DNA from: Verrucomicrobiales bacterium
Lineage (GTDB): Bacteria > Verrucomicrobiota > Verrucomicrobiia > Verrucomicrobiales > SKLO01
Assembly (NCBI GenBank): GCA_007123195.1
Contig: SKLO01000499.1
Span: forward strand, 1-7,977
Direction: 5' to 3'
DNA: 7,977 nt
Shown here in pieces: positions 1-5,991 of the stretch. A model generated the notes under the pieces. It saw only the letters and a list, made by a program, of their open reading frames with translations, searched no databases and was not told the DNA's origin. Position numbers and translations under genes: made by a program. The stretch's first letter is position 1; the number at the start of each line of letters is the position of its first letter.

Positions 1-710
1 GCCGGCTCGACCTGGTGGTGACGACCCACAGCGAGCAGGGACGGTTCTACCTTTACCTGAACGAAGGCCTGGACGGCAATGGCGTGCCGCGGTTCCGCGA
101 TGTCACCGCCGAGGCCGGGCTCGGCGCCGTGGTGCCGAACAAGATCCCCCACGTCGAGGCGCAGGACTTCGACAACGACGGCTGGCCGGACCTGTATGTC
201 TCGGCCGGCTGGCTTGAGGACGACCGCTTCACCCCGCTGATCTACCGCCACACCGGTGTGCGCGACGGCATCCCGCGGTTCGAGCCCAACCGCGAGATCA
301 GCGGGCCGATGCACTACTACCCGGCCGGTCCCACGGCCGACTTCGATGGCGACGGCCGGATCGACATCTTCCTGTGCAACTGGTTCGACGACAACCGCAG
401 CCGCCTGCTGCGCAACGAATCGTTCCGACGCCATTGGATCCAGGTCAGGGTGCGGGGCACGCGCATCAACCGCGACGGCATCGGCGCCGAGGTGTTCGTG
501 CGCCCGGTCGGTCAACCCGACGAGTTGCTGGGCTACCAGCAGATCAGCACCGGTTACGGCTACGCCAGCGGCCAGTTGCCAATCGCCCACTTCGGCCTCG
601 ACGACGTCGGTCGGGTCGATGTGGAAGTGCGGTTCCCGGGTGGCGGCGTTGTGCACAAGACCGATGTTCCCGGCGAAACCCGATTGCTGGTGGAGGAGCC
701 GCAGCCCTGA
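1..710 (+). CDS. FG-GAP/VCBS repeat protein with C-terminal ASPIC/UnbV domain (5' end missing)
   Basis: This is the C-terminal part of a secreted protein of the CRTAC1-like type. The frame is already open at base 3 and reads RLDLVVTT, the end of an FG-GAP strand, so the GTG at 15 is internal and the true start lies to the left. Two further FG-GAP/VCBS calcium-loop motifs are visible: DFDNDG (bases 165-182, followed by WPDLYVS) and DFDGDG (bases 339-356, followed by RIDIFL). From about base 430 to 690 comes an ASPIC/UnbV domain, with NRDGIGAEV, a GYGYASGQ stretch, HFGL and a final VRFPGGG. FG-GAP repeats form beta-propeller blades with Ca2+ bound by the DxDxDG loops; the ASPIC/UnbV domain usually closes such proteins and has no settled biochemical role. 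These proteins are abundant in Verrucomicrobiota and Planctomycetota and are thought to act outside the cell in adhesion or carbohydrate binding. The stop is TGA at 708. Substrate or partner cannot be told from the sequence. Confidence 0.9.
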   Translation, partial: RLDLVVTTHSEQGRFYLYLNEGLDGNGVPRFRDVTAEAGLGAVVPNKIPHVEAQDFDNDGWPDLYVSAGWLEDDRFTPLIYRHTGVRDGIPRFEPNREISGPMHYYPAGPTADFDGDGRIDIFLCNWFDDNRSRLLRNESFRRHWIQVRVRGTRINRDGIGAEVFVRPVGQPDELLGYQQISTGYGYASGQLPIAHFGLDDVGRVDVEVRFPGGGVVHKTDVPGETRLLVEEPQP

Positions 711-726
711 GCGGCGCCTGATTGCT

Positions 727-818
727 AGTGTGGAGTAGACATTCCTGTCTGCTCACGACACCCCCGACGGTGTGCCCCCGTCGCGACCGCTTGGAGCAGC
801 TTGTGGCTTCCCGGGCTC
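727..818 (+). repeat. Dispersed hairpin repeat, copy A
   Basis: The first 56 bases (727-782) are nearly identical to 941-997: they share AGTGTGGAGTAGACATTC, TGTCTGCTCACGACACCCCC and GTGCCCCCGTC, with one C/T change in the loop and a few changes plus a one-base indel near 766-771. A weaker match continues to TTCCCGG and GCTC at about 818. The core folds: GAGTAGACA (733-741) pairs with TGTCTGCTC (746-754), including one T-G wobble, around the loop TTCC. A second small stem, ACACC with GGTGT, lies just downstream. The unit carries no coding potential, which suggests a REP-like or MITE-like non-autonomous element. The family assignment is inference. Confidence 0.75.
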
Positions 819-857
819 AGGCTGGTGTGGCTTGGCCAGGGTCTCGCCTTTGGCAAC

Positions 858-877
858 GGCAGACAGGAATGTCTGCC
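858..877 (-). repeat. Inverted core hairpin of the same repeat family
   Basis: GGCAGACA (858-865) and TGTCTGCC (870-877) form a perfect 8-bp stem around the tetraloop GGAA. Read on the minus strand, the core is AGACATTCCTGTCTGC, the same as copy A, so this unit lies inverted between the two direct copies. The flanks do not clearly match copies A and B, so it may be a shorter relative or only the core. In plus-strand RNA the loop GGAA is of the GNRA type, which would stabilise the hairpin. Confidence 0.7.
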
Positions 878-940
878 TGCACTCTGGGCCATCACCAATT
901 CTAGCGGTGGAGAGCGACTCGACGGGCGGCGGCCGCACCC

Positions 941-1034
941 AGTGTGGAGTAGACATTCTTGTCTGCTCACGACACCCCCGGGAGGCGTGCCCCCGTCCTG
1001 GGCCTGGCGATGATCGTGTGGGTTCCCGGCGCTC
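941..1034 (+). repeat. Dispersed hairpin repeat, copy B
   Basis: This is a direct copy of 727-818, offset by 214 bp at its left end and 216 bp at its right end. The core stem is GAGTAGACA (947-955) with TGTCTGCTC (960-968) around the loop TTCT. Compared with copy A (TTCC) only the loop changes, while all stem bases are kept, which points to selection on, or recent spread of, the folded form. The downstream half (998-1034) has diverged more but keeps GTTCCCGG and GCTC. The copy ends about 25 bp from the avtA stop codon. Confidence 0.75.
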
Positions 1035-1042
1035 GGGCGCCG
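1027..1042 (-). terminator. Possible stem-loop terminator of avtA
   Basis: CGGCGC (1027-1032) pairs with GCGCCG (1037-1042) around a four-base loop, 18 bases beyond the avtA stop codon. No T-rich run follows on the minus strand, so it is not a textbook Rho-independent terminator, and in DNA this GC-rich a stem of this size can arise by chance. Confidence 0.2.
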
Positions 1043-1059
1043 CCGGGTGCGGCCCGCCG

Positions 1060-2364
1060 TCAAGGCAGGTTGCCGGCCGGGATCGCGCGGGGTTTGGACA
1101 GGCGCGCCGCCTCCTCGGCGATGATTCGCATGCCCTCGCGCACGACCTGCTCGGGCTGCGAAAACGAGATCCTCAGGCATTGGTCAGGGTGGTCCCACGG
1201 CTCGTCGAGGCCGAAGCTGAAGAAGCGCCCCGGCACCACCAGCACCTTGCGCTCCTTGAGCCGCTGGTAGAACTCCCAGGTGGTGATGCGCAGATCGCGC
1301 AGCCATAGCCACAGGAAAAACGCCCCGTCGCTGTGATGCACCCGGTAGTCGACCCCGGCCCCGCGCATGGCCTCGTCCAGCCAGCCCTGCGCGCGCGCCG
1401 AGGCGTCGCGGTAGAACGGCCCGATGGTGTGCTTCGCCAGTTTGAGGATTTCGCCTGATTGGATCATCGGCAGCACCATGGTCTGGCCGACGTTGTTGTT
1501 GGCCAGGGCGCTGACCGAGGTGATGCGGCGCATCGCCGAAGCGATCTCGGGCCGCGCCACCACGATGCCGGTGCGGGTGCCGGGCAGGCCCAGCTTGGAG
1601 AGCGACAGCACCAGGATCACGTGCTCGTCCCACAAGGGTTTCGCTTCGGTGAACACCGCGCCCGGGAACGGCAGGCCGTAGGCGTTGTCCACCAGCAGCG
1701 GCACCCCGCGCTCGCGGGTCAGGTCGATCAGGTGCCCGAGATCGCTGTCCGACACCACGTTGCCGGTCGGGTTGGTCGGGCGCGACAGGCAAACCGCGCC
1801 AATTGGCTCGCTCCACGGCAGGCGGTCAAACGGGATGCGGTAGCGGAACCGGTTCTGGTCCGGCGAATCCTCGATCACCGGCGGCGTGGCGACGAAAAAC
1901 GAGCGGTGCAAACCCTGAGCCGCGTAGCCGATGTACTCCGGCACGATCGGCAGCAGCACCCGCCGCGCCGGGCCGCCGTCGCGCCCGGCCCCGGCCAGCA
2001 GGTTGAACAGGTGGAAAAACGCGGTCTGTCCCCCGGGGGTGATTGCCAGATGCTCGGGCGTGATCGGCCAGCCGAATTCCTGCTGCAGCAAGCCGGCCAT
2101 CGCCCGCAGGAACGCTGGATTGCCCCCCGGCGGGTCGTATTGCACCATCATCCGGTCGAAGCTGTCGCCGTCCTCGAGAAGCTCGGCCATGCGTCGCCGC
2201 CACAGCGCCTGCACCGACGGGATCGCCGCCGGGTTGCCGCCGCCCAGCATGCGCATCTGCGGGTCGTTGTTGAACGCCCGCCCCAGATCCTCCATCAGCA
2301 GGTCGATACCGGTGGGCTCGGTTAGGCTTCCATAACTTGAAAAAACGGGGACAGGCAATGGCAT
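1060..2364 (-). CDS. avtA: Valine-pyruvate aminotransferase (AvtA)
   Basis: A cytosolic, PLP-dependent fold-type I aminotransferase expected to move the amino group between L-alanine/pyruvate and valine/2-oxoisovalerate at the end of branched-chain amino acid synthesis. The 434 residues match E. coli AvtA (417 aa, from memory) along their whole length: GIDLLMEDL at 19-27, GGGNPA at 41-46, PEYIGYA at 142-148, SRPTNPTGN at 194-202, DNAYG at 226-230, the PLP-binding lysine K257 in SLSKLGLPG, GAFFLWLW at 347-354, and R398 in CLRIS, the expected carboxylate-binding arginine. The ATG at 2364 puts the N-terminus a few residues longer than in E. coli; no alternative start codon precedes the conserved GIDLLMEDL block. 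No clear Shine-Dalgarno sequence precedes it. It lies 93 bp downstream of the DsbD-like gene on the same strand, so co-transcription is possible, though no functional link is evident. Confidence 0.93.
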   Translation of the reverse strand: MPLPVPVFSSYGSLTEPTGIDLLMEDLGRAFNNDPQMRMLGGGNPAAIPSVQALWRRRMAELLEDGDSFDRMMVQYDPPGGNPAFLRAMAGLLQQEFGWPITPEHLAITPGGQTAFFHLFNLLAGAGRDGGPARRVLLPIVPEYIGYAAQGLHRSFFVATPPVIEDSPDQNRFRYRIPFDRLPWSEPIGAVCLSRPTNPTGNVVSDSDLGHLIDLTRERGVPLLVDNAYGLPFPGAVFTEAKPLWDEHVILVLSLSKLGLPGTRTGIVVARPEIASAMRRITSVSALANNNVGQTMVLPMIQSGEILKLAKHTIGPFYRDASARAQGWLDEAMRGAGVDYRVHHSDGAFFLWLWLRDLRITTWEFYQRLKERKVLVVPGRFFSFGLDEPWDHPDQCLRISFSQPEQVVREGMRIIAEEAARLSKPRAIPAGNLP

Positions 2365-2424
2365 GGTGGTGTGGAACTAAAGATGGCGGAACGGGAGGCA
2401 CCGGGCAGTCCGTCGCGGCGTTGG

Positions 2425-2450
2425 CAGAACCCGGGGCCCGATCCCGGCTG
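2425..2450 (-). terminator. Weak stem-loop between the DsbD-like gene and avtA
   Basis: CCGGG (2431-2435) pairs with CCCGG (2443-2447), and the outer CAG (2425-2427) with CTG (2448-2450) across a three-base bulge. It starts 8 bases past the stop of the DsbD-like gene on the minus strand. No T-run follows. The rest of the 93-bp gap (2365-2457) shows no strong ribosome-binding site or promoter for avtA. It may be an attenuating stem or chance. Confidence 0.2.
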
Positions 2451-2457
2451 GACCGCA

Positions 2458-3525
2458 TCACAACGGACTCGGCGGCGGCAGCGGCATGCGGACCTCAATG
2501 TGGCGCACCGGCTGCTCCCGCTGGTCGAGATACCAGCCGCCCGGTGCCTCGAACACGCCGCCCAGCTGGTCGGCGTCCTCCGGCCCGAAGGCACTGGCGA
2601 CCAGCTTGAGCCGCAGGCTGCCGTCCTCCTGCAGCTCGGCGACCTGCGGTTCGTCGGAGCGGATCAGGTTGCTGTCACAAAAAAATCGCAGCCCGTCAAG
2701 GTCGGCCACAGGGGTGGCGTCGATTCCCTCCTCGCCGGTGCCGCGGATCACGATGGTCACGGTGGCGGCATCGCGCTCGGCGGTGAATTCAAAACCACGC
2801 GCCGGCTGCGGCCGCGCGGCCCGGGCCTCGGCAAACCGCTCCGTCAGGGCGTCATCGGCCGACCCGCCGCCGTCCGCCGCCTCCTCACCGACGTCCGCCA
2901 CCACCTCCACACTCAGCTCCAGCCGGCGGAATCCCGGATGGCAGGTGGCGGCGCAGCACATCCAACGGGCATCGCCCGCCAGTGTCACCAGTCCCTGTAG
3001 CGCATCGTCCGGCACCGTGATGGCGATCGGCAGCAGCACCGGCCCGTGGTAGCCGTGCGCCGGGTAGGGTCCCATCATCACCACCTCGGGAGCCGGCCAC
3101 TCGATCTCCCCGGCAACCCATCCCTCCGGCAGTTCCCAGTCGATCGCGGTCGGGATGCCCACGATGCCGGGCGCCTTCCAGTAGGTGTGGAACCCCTCCT
3201 CGGGCACAATGTCGATGCCCACACGGAAGGTTTCGCCGGGCCGCACGCGGGCGCGCTCGGCCACCAGGCCGATTTCCAGCGGCTGGTCTTCCATGGGGCG
3301 GAATCCCTCCACCGCCGGCGCCTCCGGTTCATCGGCACGCGCGGTCGAGCCGGCCCCGCCAGGCCCGAGGGCCAGCGCGACGACCGCGGCCAACGCGGCG
3401 GCGGCTCCACGCAGGCACTGCAGCCGGGCGAACCCGGAAGACGGCCCGGCCTGGACAGGAGTGGTGGTTCGTTTCAGGGGAGGGTAGTGGGGATGATTCG
3501 GCGACATTGGCGGAAGCAGAGGCAT
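2458..3525 (-). CDS. Exported protein with DsbD N-terminal (nDsbD/DsbC-type) domains, lacking the membrane and thioredoxin parts
   Basis: From the ATG at 3525 the product has 355 residues. A signal peptide is likely: hydrophobic run AAAALAAVVALAL at about 41-53, then a probable cut after TARA (A64). The region at about 85-215 resembles the DsbD N-terminal domain (Pfam DsbC, PF11412): HTYWKAPG at 113-120, IEWPAPE at 141-147, YHGPVLLPI, and WMCCAATCHPG at 188-198, the place of the redox cysteine pair in nDsbD (C190/C191 and C195). The region at about 240-350 resembles the second module found before the membrane part in ScsB/DsbD-like proteins. In full DsbD this domain takes electrons from a membrane CcdA-like domain and passes them to periplasmic partners; here the gene ends without membrane helices or a thioredoxin domain, so any electron source must be a separate protein. 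The start is uncertain: a TTG at 3576 and an ATG at 3507 are in frame, and none has a good ribosome-binding site. Redox activity is inferred, not shown. Confidence 0.82.
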   Translation of the reverse strand: MPLLPPMSPNHPHYPPLKRTTTPVQAGPSSGFARLQCLRGAAAALAAVVALALGPGGAGSTARADEPEAPAVEGFRPMEDQPLEIGLVAERARVRPGETFRVGIDIVPEEGFHTYWKAPGIVGIPTAIDWELPEGWVAGEIEWPAPEVVMMGPYPAHGYHGPVLLPIAITVPDDALQGLVTLAGDARWMCCAATCHPGFRRLELSVEVVADVGEEAADGGGSADDALTERFAEARAARPQPARGFEFTAERDAATVTIVIRGTGEEGIDATPVADLDGLRFFCDSNLIRSDEPQVAELQEDGSLRLKLVASAFGPEDADQLGGVFEAPGGWYLDQREQPVRHIEVRMPLPPPSPL

Positions 3526-3564
3526 CAAATGACGTTTAATCCCTCGAAGTGTAGGATCAAATGA
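3524..3564. promoter_or_regulatory. Pair of 9-bp direct repeats at the start of the DsbD-like gene
   Basis: ATCAAATGA occurs at 3524-3532 and again at 3556-3564, exactly 32 bp apart, about three helical turns. Each has TCA/TGA half-sites around AA. They lie in a short AT-richer island in otherwise GC-rich DNA, at the 5' end of the minus-strand gene; the first copy overlaps the ATG at 3525. The spacing suits a dimeric regulator, but no known operator is recognised and the repeat may be chance. Confidence 0.25.
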
Positions 3565-3703
3565 GGCAAAACCCAAGCGGTAACTGCCCCCGGACCGGCT
3601 CCGTCACCCCCACCAACCCTGGTTGCGGGCTTCCGGGTGGCACTTTTGTCACTCAGCTTGGTCGTTGCGACCCCGCCCAATCGTAGGCATGGATTGAATC
3701 GGT
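3526..3703. other. Divergent intergenic region
   Basis: The promoters of both the DsbD-like gene (-) and the DUF4332 gene (+) should lie here. I could not find a convincing -35/-10 pair for either direction: TTGTCA at 3646-3651 has no good -10 partner at 16-18 bp. An in-frame ATG at 3689 is followed at once by TGA and is not the start of the plus-strand gene. Apart from the 9-bp direct repeat noted separately, nothing stands out. Confidence 0.5.
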
Positions 3704-4111
3704 ATGGCGAACATCCGCAAGATCGAACGAATCGACGACACCACCGCCGCTGCGCTGGAGGTGGCCGGCGTGAACACGGTTGAGAAACTGCTGGAGGCGG
3801 GGGCCACCGCCAACGGCCGCGCGCAATTGCAGGACGCCTGCGGGATCAGCGCCGACGAACTGCAGGCGTGGCTGCTGCGGGCCGACCTGTTCCGGCTCAA
3901 GGGGGTCAGCTCCGGCTACGCCGATCTGCTGGCCGCAGCCGGCATCACCTCGGTGCCCGATCTGGCCACCCGCGAGGGCCGGCCGCTGCATCGCGAACTG
4001 GCCGGCATCAACCGCGAACTCAAGCTGGTGCGCCAGCTGCCACCGGTCAGCCACGTCGAACGCTGGGTGGAGGAGGCCGCCGCCCTGCCGCCGATTGCAT
4101 TCAGCCAGTAG
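3704..4111 (+). CDS. DUF4332 protein with helix-hairpin-helix-like repeats
   Basis: A small 135-residue protein resembling the DUF4332 family (PF14229). Two helix-hairpin-helix-like units can be seen: residues about 5-31 (RKIERIDDTTAAALEVAGV, then NTVEKLLEAG) and about 64-90 (RLKGVSSGYADLLAAAGI, then TSVPDLATR). Between them lies the family's usual linker, with GRAQLQDACGI and the aspartate-hydrophobic-RLKG junction. The C-terminus ends with a PPVSHVERWVEEA helix, again typical. Such helix-hairpin-helix folds usually bind DNA without sequence preference, but the role of DUF4332 proteins is not established. No signal peptide is present, so it should be cytosolic. The start is the ATG at 3704; only weak purine sequence precedes it. 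The gene is divergent from the DsbD-like gene and 79 bp upstream of the sulfatase; nothing in its sequence ties it to sulfatase function. Confidence 0.85.
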   Translation: MANIRKIERIDDTTAAALEVAGVNTVEKLLEAGATANGRAQLQDACGISADELQAWLLRADLFRLKGVSSGYADLLAAAGITSVPDLATREGRPLHRELAGINRELKLVRQLPPVSHVERWVEEAAALPPIAFSQ

Positions 4112-4140
4112 GCGCCCGGCCAGATGGCTCGCGGCGATCA

Positions 4141-4176
4141 CCCCTCCGGCCACGGCTTGACAGCCGGCTGAAGGGG
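4141..4176 (+). promoter_or_regulatory. Stem-loop covering the likely ribosome-binding site of the sulfatase gene
   Basis: CCCCT (4141-4145) can pair with AGGGG (4172-4176), and CCGGC (4146-4150) with GCCGG (4163-4167), with a four-base bulge at 4168-4171 and a 12-base loop. AAGGGG at 4171-4176 is the only purine-rich tract before the sulfatase ATG at 4191, so folding would hide it. The same stem begins 29 bases after the DUF4332 stop and could instead be a weak terminator, although no T-run follows. It includes the perfect 10-bp palindrome CAGCCGGCTG (4161-4170). Confidence 0.3.
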
Positions 4177-4190
4177 TCCAAATCTGACGA

Positions 4191-5957
4191 ATGAGCCCCA
4201 TCAAGCCGCCGGTGGACCCAGCCCCCACGTTCTCCACGGCCCGCGTCCCCGCCGCCACCCCGTCCGCATCCGACCTGACGCCAGGGCCGGGAACCCGAGC
4301 GGCTCGACGGCATGCGGGCCTGTTGACAATTCTGCTGGCCCTGAGTCTTGGCTTCCCAGCTGGCGGCCTGCCGGGGCCGGCCGCCGGTTCCGCCTGTGAG
4401 CCAACCGCCGACCCGGACGACCCCGCGCCGCTCAACATCGTTTTCCTGTTCGCCGACGACTGGGGACGCCACGCCTCCATCTATGCCGCGTTGTCGGAGC
4501 AGCCCGGCGTCAACGACGTGCTCGAAACCCCGCACTTCGACCGGCTCGCCCGCGACGGCGTGCTGTTTCGGCACGCCCATGTCAGCGCCCCGTCCTGCAC
4601 CCCGTGCCGCAGCGCCATCCTGTCCGGCCAGCACTTCTACCGCACCGGCCGCGGTGCCATCCTGCTCGGAGCCCTGTGGGATGACTCCATTCCCACTTAT
4701 CCGCTGCTGCTGCGCGAACACGGCTACCACATCGGCTTCAGCTACAAGGTCTGGCGCCCGGGCAACCCGCCCGACGCGCCCCACGGTGGCGCCGACCACC
4801 GCTACAACCCCGGCGGCCAGCGCTTCAACAGCTTTTCCCAGCATGTCACCCGCCGCATCACCGAGGGCCTGACCATGGAACAGGCCGAAGCGGAACTGCA
4901 TGAAGAGGTGCGGGTCAACTTCCGCGCCTTCATGGCCGACCGCGAACCGGGTCAGCCGTTCTGCTACTGGTGGGGTCCCACCAACGTCCACCGCAGCTGG
5001 ATCCAGGGCAGCGGCAAGGCACTTTGGGGCATTGATCCCGACGACCTCGAGGACCGCATGCCGCCGTTCCTGCCCGATGTCCACGAGGTGCGCGAGGACC
5101 TGGCCGATTACTTCGGCGAGGTGCAGGCGTTCGATGCCGGCGTCGGCGTCCTGTTGGAAGAACTCAGGGCCAGCGGCGAATGGGAACGGACCCTGATCGT
5201 CATCAGCGGCGACCACGGCGCACCCGGCTTTCCTTACGGCAAATGCAACCTTTACGACTTCGGCACCGGCGTGCCGCTGGCGATTGCCGGCCCCGGCGTG
5301 CGCGGCGGCCGCGTGGTCACCGACTTTGTCAATCTTGCCGACCTCGCCCCGACGTTTCTCGAAGCTGCCGGGATCGAGCCACCCGAGGTCATGACCGGGC
5401 GCAGCCTGTGGCCGTTGCTGGCGTCCGACCAGGAAGGCCAGGTCGATCCCACCCGCGATCACGTCATCACCGGCCGCGAACGCCACGTCGACATGGCCCG
5501 CAAAGATTACCTGCCCTACCCGCAACGCGCCATCCGCACCGCCGGGCATTCGTTCATCATCAACTTCAAACCCGACCGCTGGCCGTTGGGCGACCCCTAC
5601 CGGCTCGACGGCGACAACCCGCCCACCGTCCAGGAACTGAAGACCCGGACATTCGTCACGCTCGCCGACGAGGACGCCGGCCCGACCAAAGCCTGGCTGG
5701 TGATGCACCGCGATCACCCGGACTGGCGCGACCATTTCGATTGGGTCTACGGCAAGCGGGCGGGCGAGGAACTCTACGACCTCGCCGCCGATCCTTACGA
5801 AACCATCAATCTGGCCAATGATCCCGAATACGCCGACATCCGCGACCGGATGCGCGCGCGGTTGCTGGCCGAACTGGAGGCCACCGGCGACCCGCGGCTG
5901 GTCGACGACGGCGCCTACTTCGAAAACCCGCCTCTGGCCGGCCCGCCCGAGTTATGA
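4191..5957 (+). CDS. Exported S1-family sulfatase, heparan N-sulfatase (N-sulfoglucosamine sulfohydrolase)-like
   Basis: A 588-residue type I sulfatase of the alkaline phosphatase superfamily, expected to hydrolyse sulfate groups on a glycan outside the cytoplasm. A hydrophobic run at 44-54 after RRH suggests export, but the 40-residue proline-rich stretch before it is long for a signal peptide. Family marks: IVFLFADDWG at 83-92 with metal-binding D89/D90; the active-site motif C136-T-P-C-R140, where C136 should become formylglycine; LSGQ after it; NVHRSW at 265-270; GDHG at 340-343 with D341/H342; GKCNLYDFG at 350-358 with K351; TGRERH at 427-432 followed by a PYPQRAIRT block, which is typical of heparan N-sulfatase-like enzymes; and the closing ELYDLAADPYE at 527-537. 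Active sulfatases usually read CxPSR; a cysteine in the fourth place is, to my memory, common in this subfamily. The true substrate is unknown. The start ATG is preceded by AAGGGG at 13 bases. It converges on the glycosidase gene. Confidence 0.93.
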   Translation: MSPIKPPVDPAPTFSTARVPAATPSASDLTPGPGTRAARRHAGLLTILLALSLGFPAGGLPGPAAGSACEPTADPDDPAPLNIVFLFADDWGRHASIYAALSEQPGVNDVLETPHFDRLARDGVLFRHAHVSAPSCTPCRSAILSGQHFYRTGRGAILLGALWDDSIPTYPLLLREHGYHIGFSYKVWRPGNPPDAPHGGADHRYNPGGQRFNSFSQHVTRRITEGLTMEQAEAELHEEVRVNFRAFMADREPGQPFCYWWGPTNVHRSWIQGSGKALWGIDPDDLEDRMPPFLPDVHEVREDLADYFGEVQAFDAGVGVLLEELRASGEWERTLIVISGDHGAPGFPYGKCNLYDFGTGVPLAIAGPGVRGGRVVTDFVNLADLAPTFLEAAGIEPPEVMTGRSLWPLLASDQEGQVDPTRDHVITGRERHVDMARKDYLPYPQRAIRTAGHSFIINFKPDRWPLGDPYRLDGDNPPTVQELKTRTFVTLADEDAGPTKAWLVMHRDHPDWRDHFDWVYGKRAGEELYDLAADPYETINLANDPEYADIRDRMRARLLAELEATGDPRLVDDGAYFENPPLAGPPEL

Positions 5958-5991
5958 CGCCCGCACATCAGGAACCAGCAACAAGGAGCCC

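Larger units (their letters stand above)
711..1059. other. Non-coding gap between two convergent genes, filled by hairpin repeats
   Basis: This gap separates the stop of the FG-GAP protein (+) from the stop of avtA (-). The short open frames that cross it are low-complexity, resemble no protein I know and mostly read through the repeat units, so I call no gene here. It holds two direct copies of a ~93-bp repeat (727-818 and 941-1034) with an inverted core hairpin between them (858-877), plus a GC-rich stem next to avtA. Since both flanking genes end here, the hairpins could also stop transcription from either side. Confidence 0.8.

Noticed and set aside
711..1059. CRISPR array
   Set aside because: Only three core units of differing orientation and spacing, with no uniform repeat-spacer structure and no cas gene.
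722..1308. Several short open frames over the repeat gap (both strands)
   Set aside because: They read through the hairpin repeats, giving recurring pieces such as SRHSCLLT and RQECL, which come from the repeat and not from a protein family.
1459..2325. 288-codon plus-strand frame antisense to avtA
   Set aside because: The product is rich in Arg, His and Gln with no domain, while avtA on the other strand matches its family from end to end.
3526..3576. TTG start at 3576 for the DsbD-like gene
   Set aside because: It adds 17 residues before an already long leader and has no clear ribosome-binding site; the ATG at 3525 or 3507 is more likely.
3641..3691. Sigma-70 promoter beginning with TTGTCA at 3646
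   Set aside because: There is no acceptable -10 element 16-18 bp downstream; the sequence there is GC-rich.
3689..3703. Earlier in-frame ATG for the DUF4332 gene
   Set aside because: The reading frame ATG-GAT-TGA stops at once.
4101..5735. Long open frame (544 codons) on the minus strand across the sulfatase gene
   Set aside because: It is antisense to a clear sulfatase, its product is low-complexity Gly/Ala/Val/Arg with no recognisable domain, and long antisense frames are expected in GC-rich coding DNA.
5958..5991. Bidirectional terminator between sulfatase and glycosidase
   Set aside because: Only a 4-bp GGAG/CTCC stem that runs into the coding end; too weak to call.
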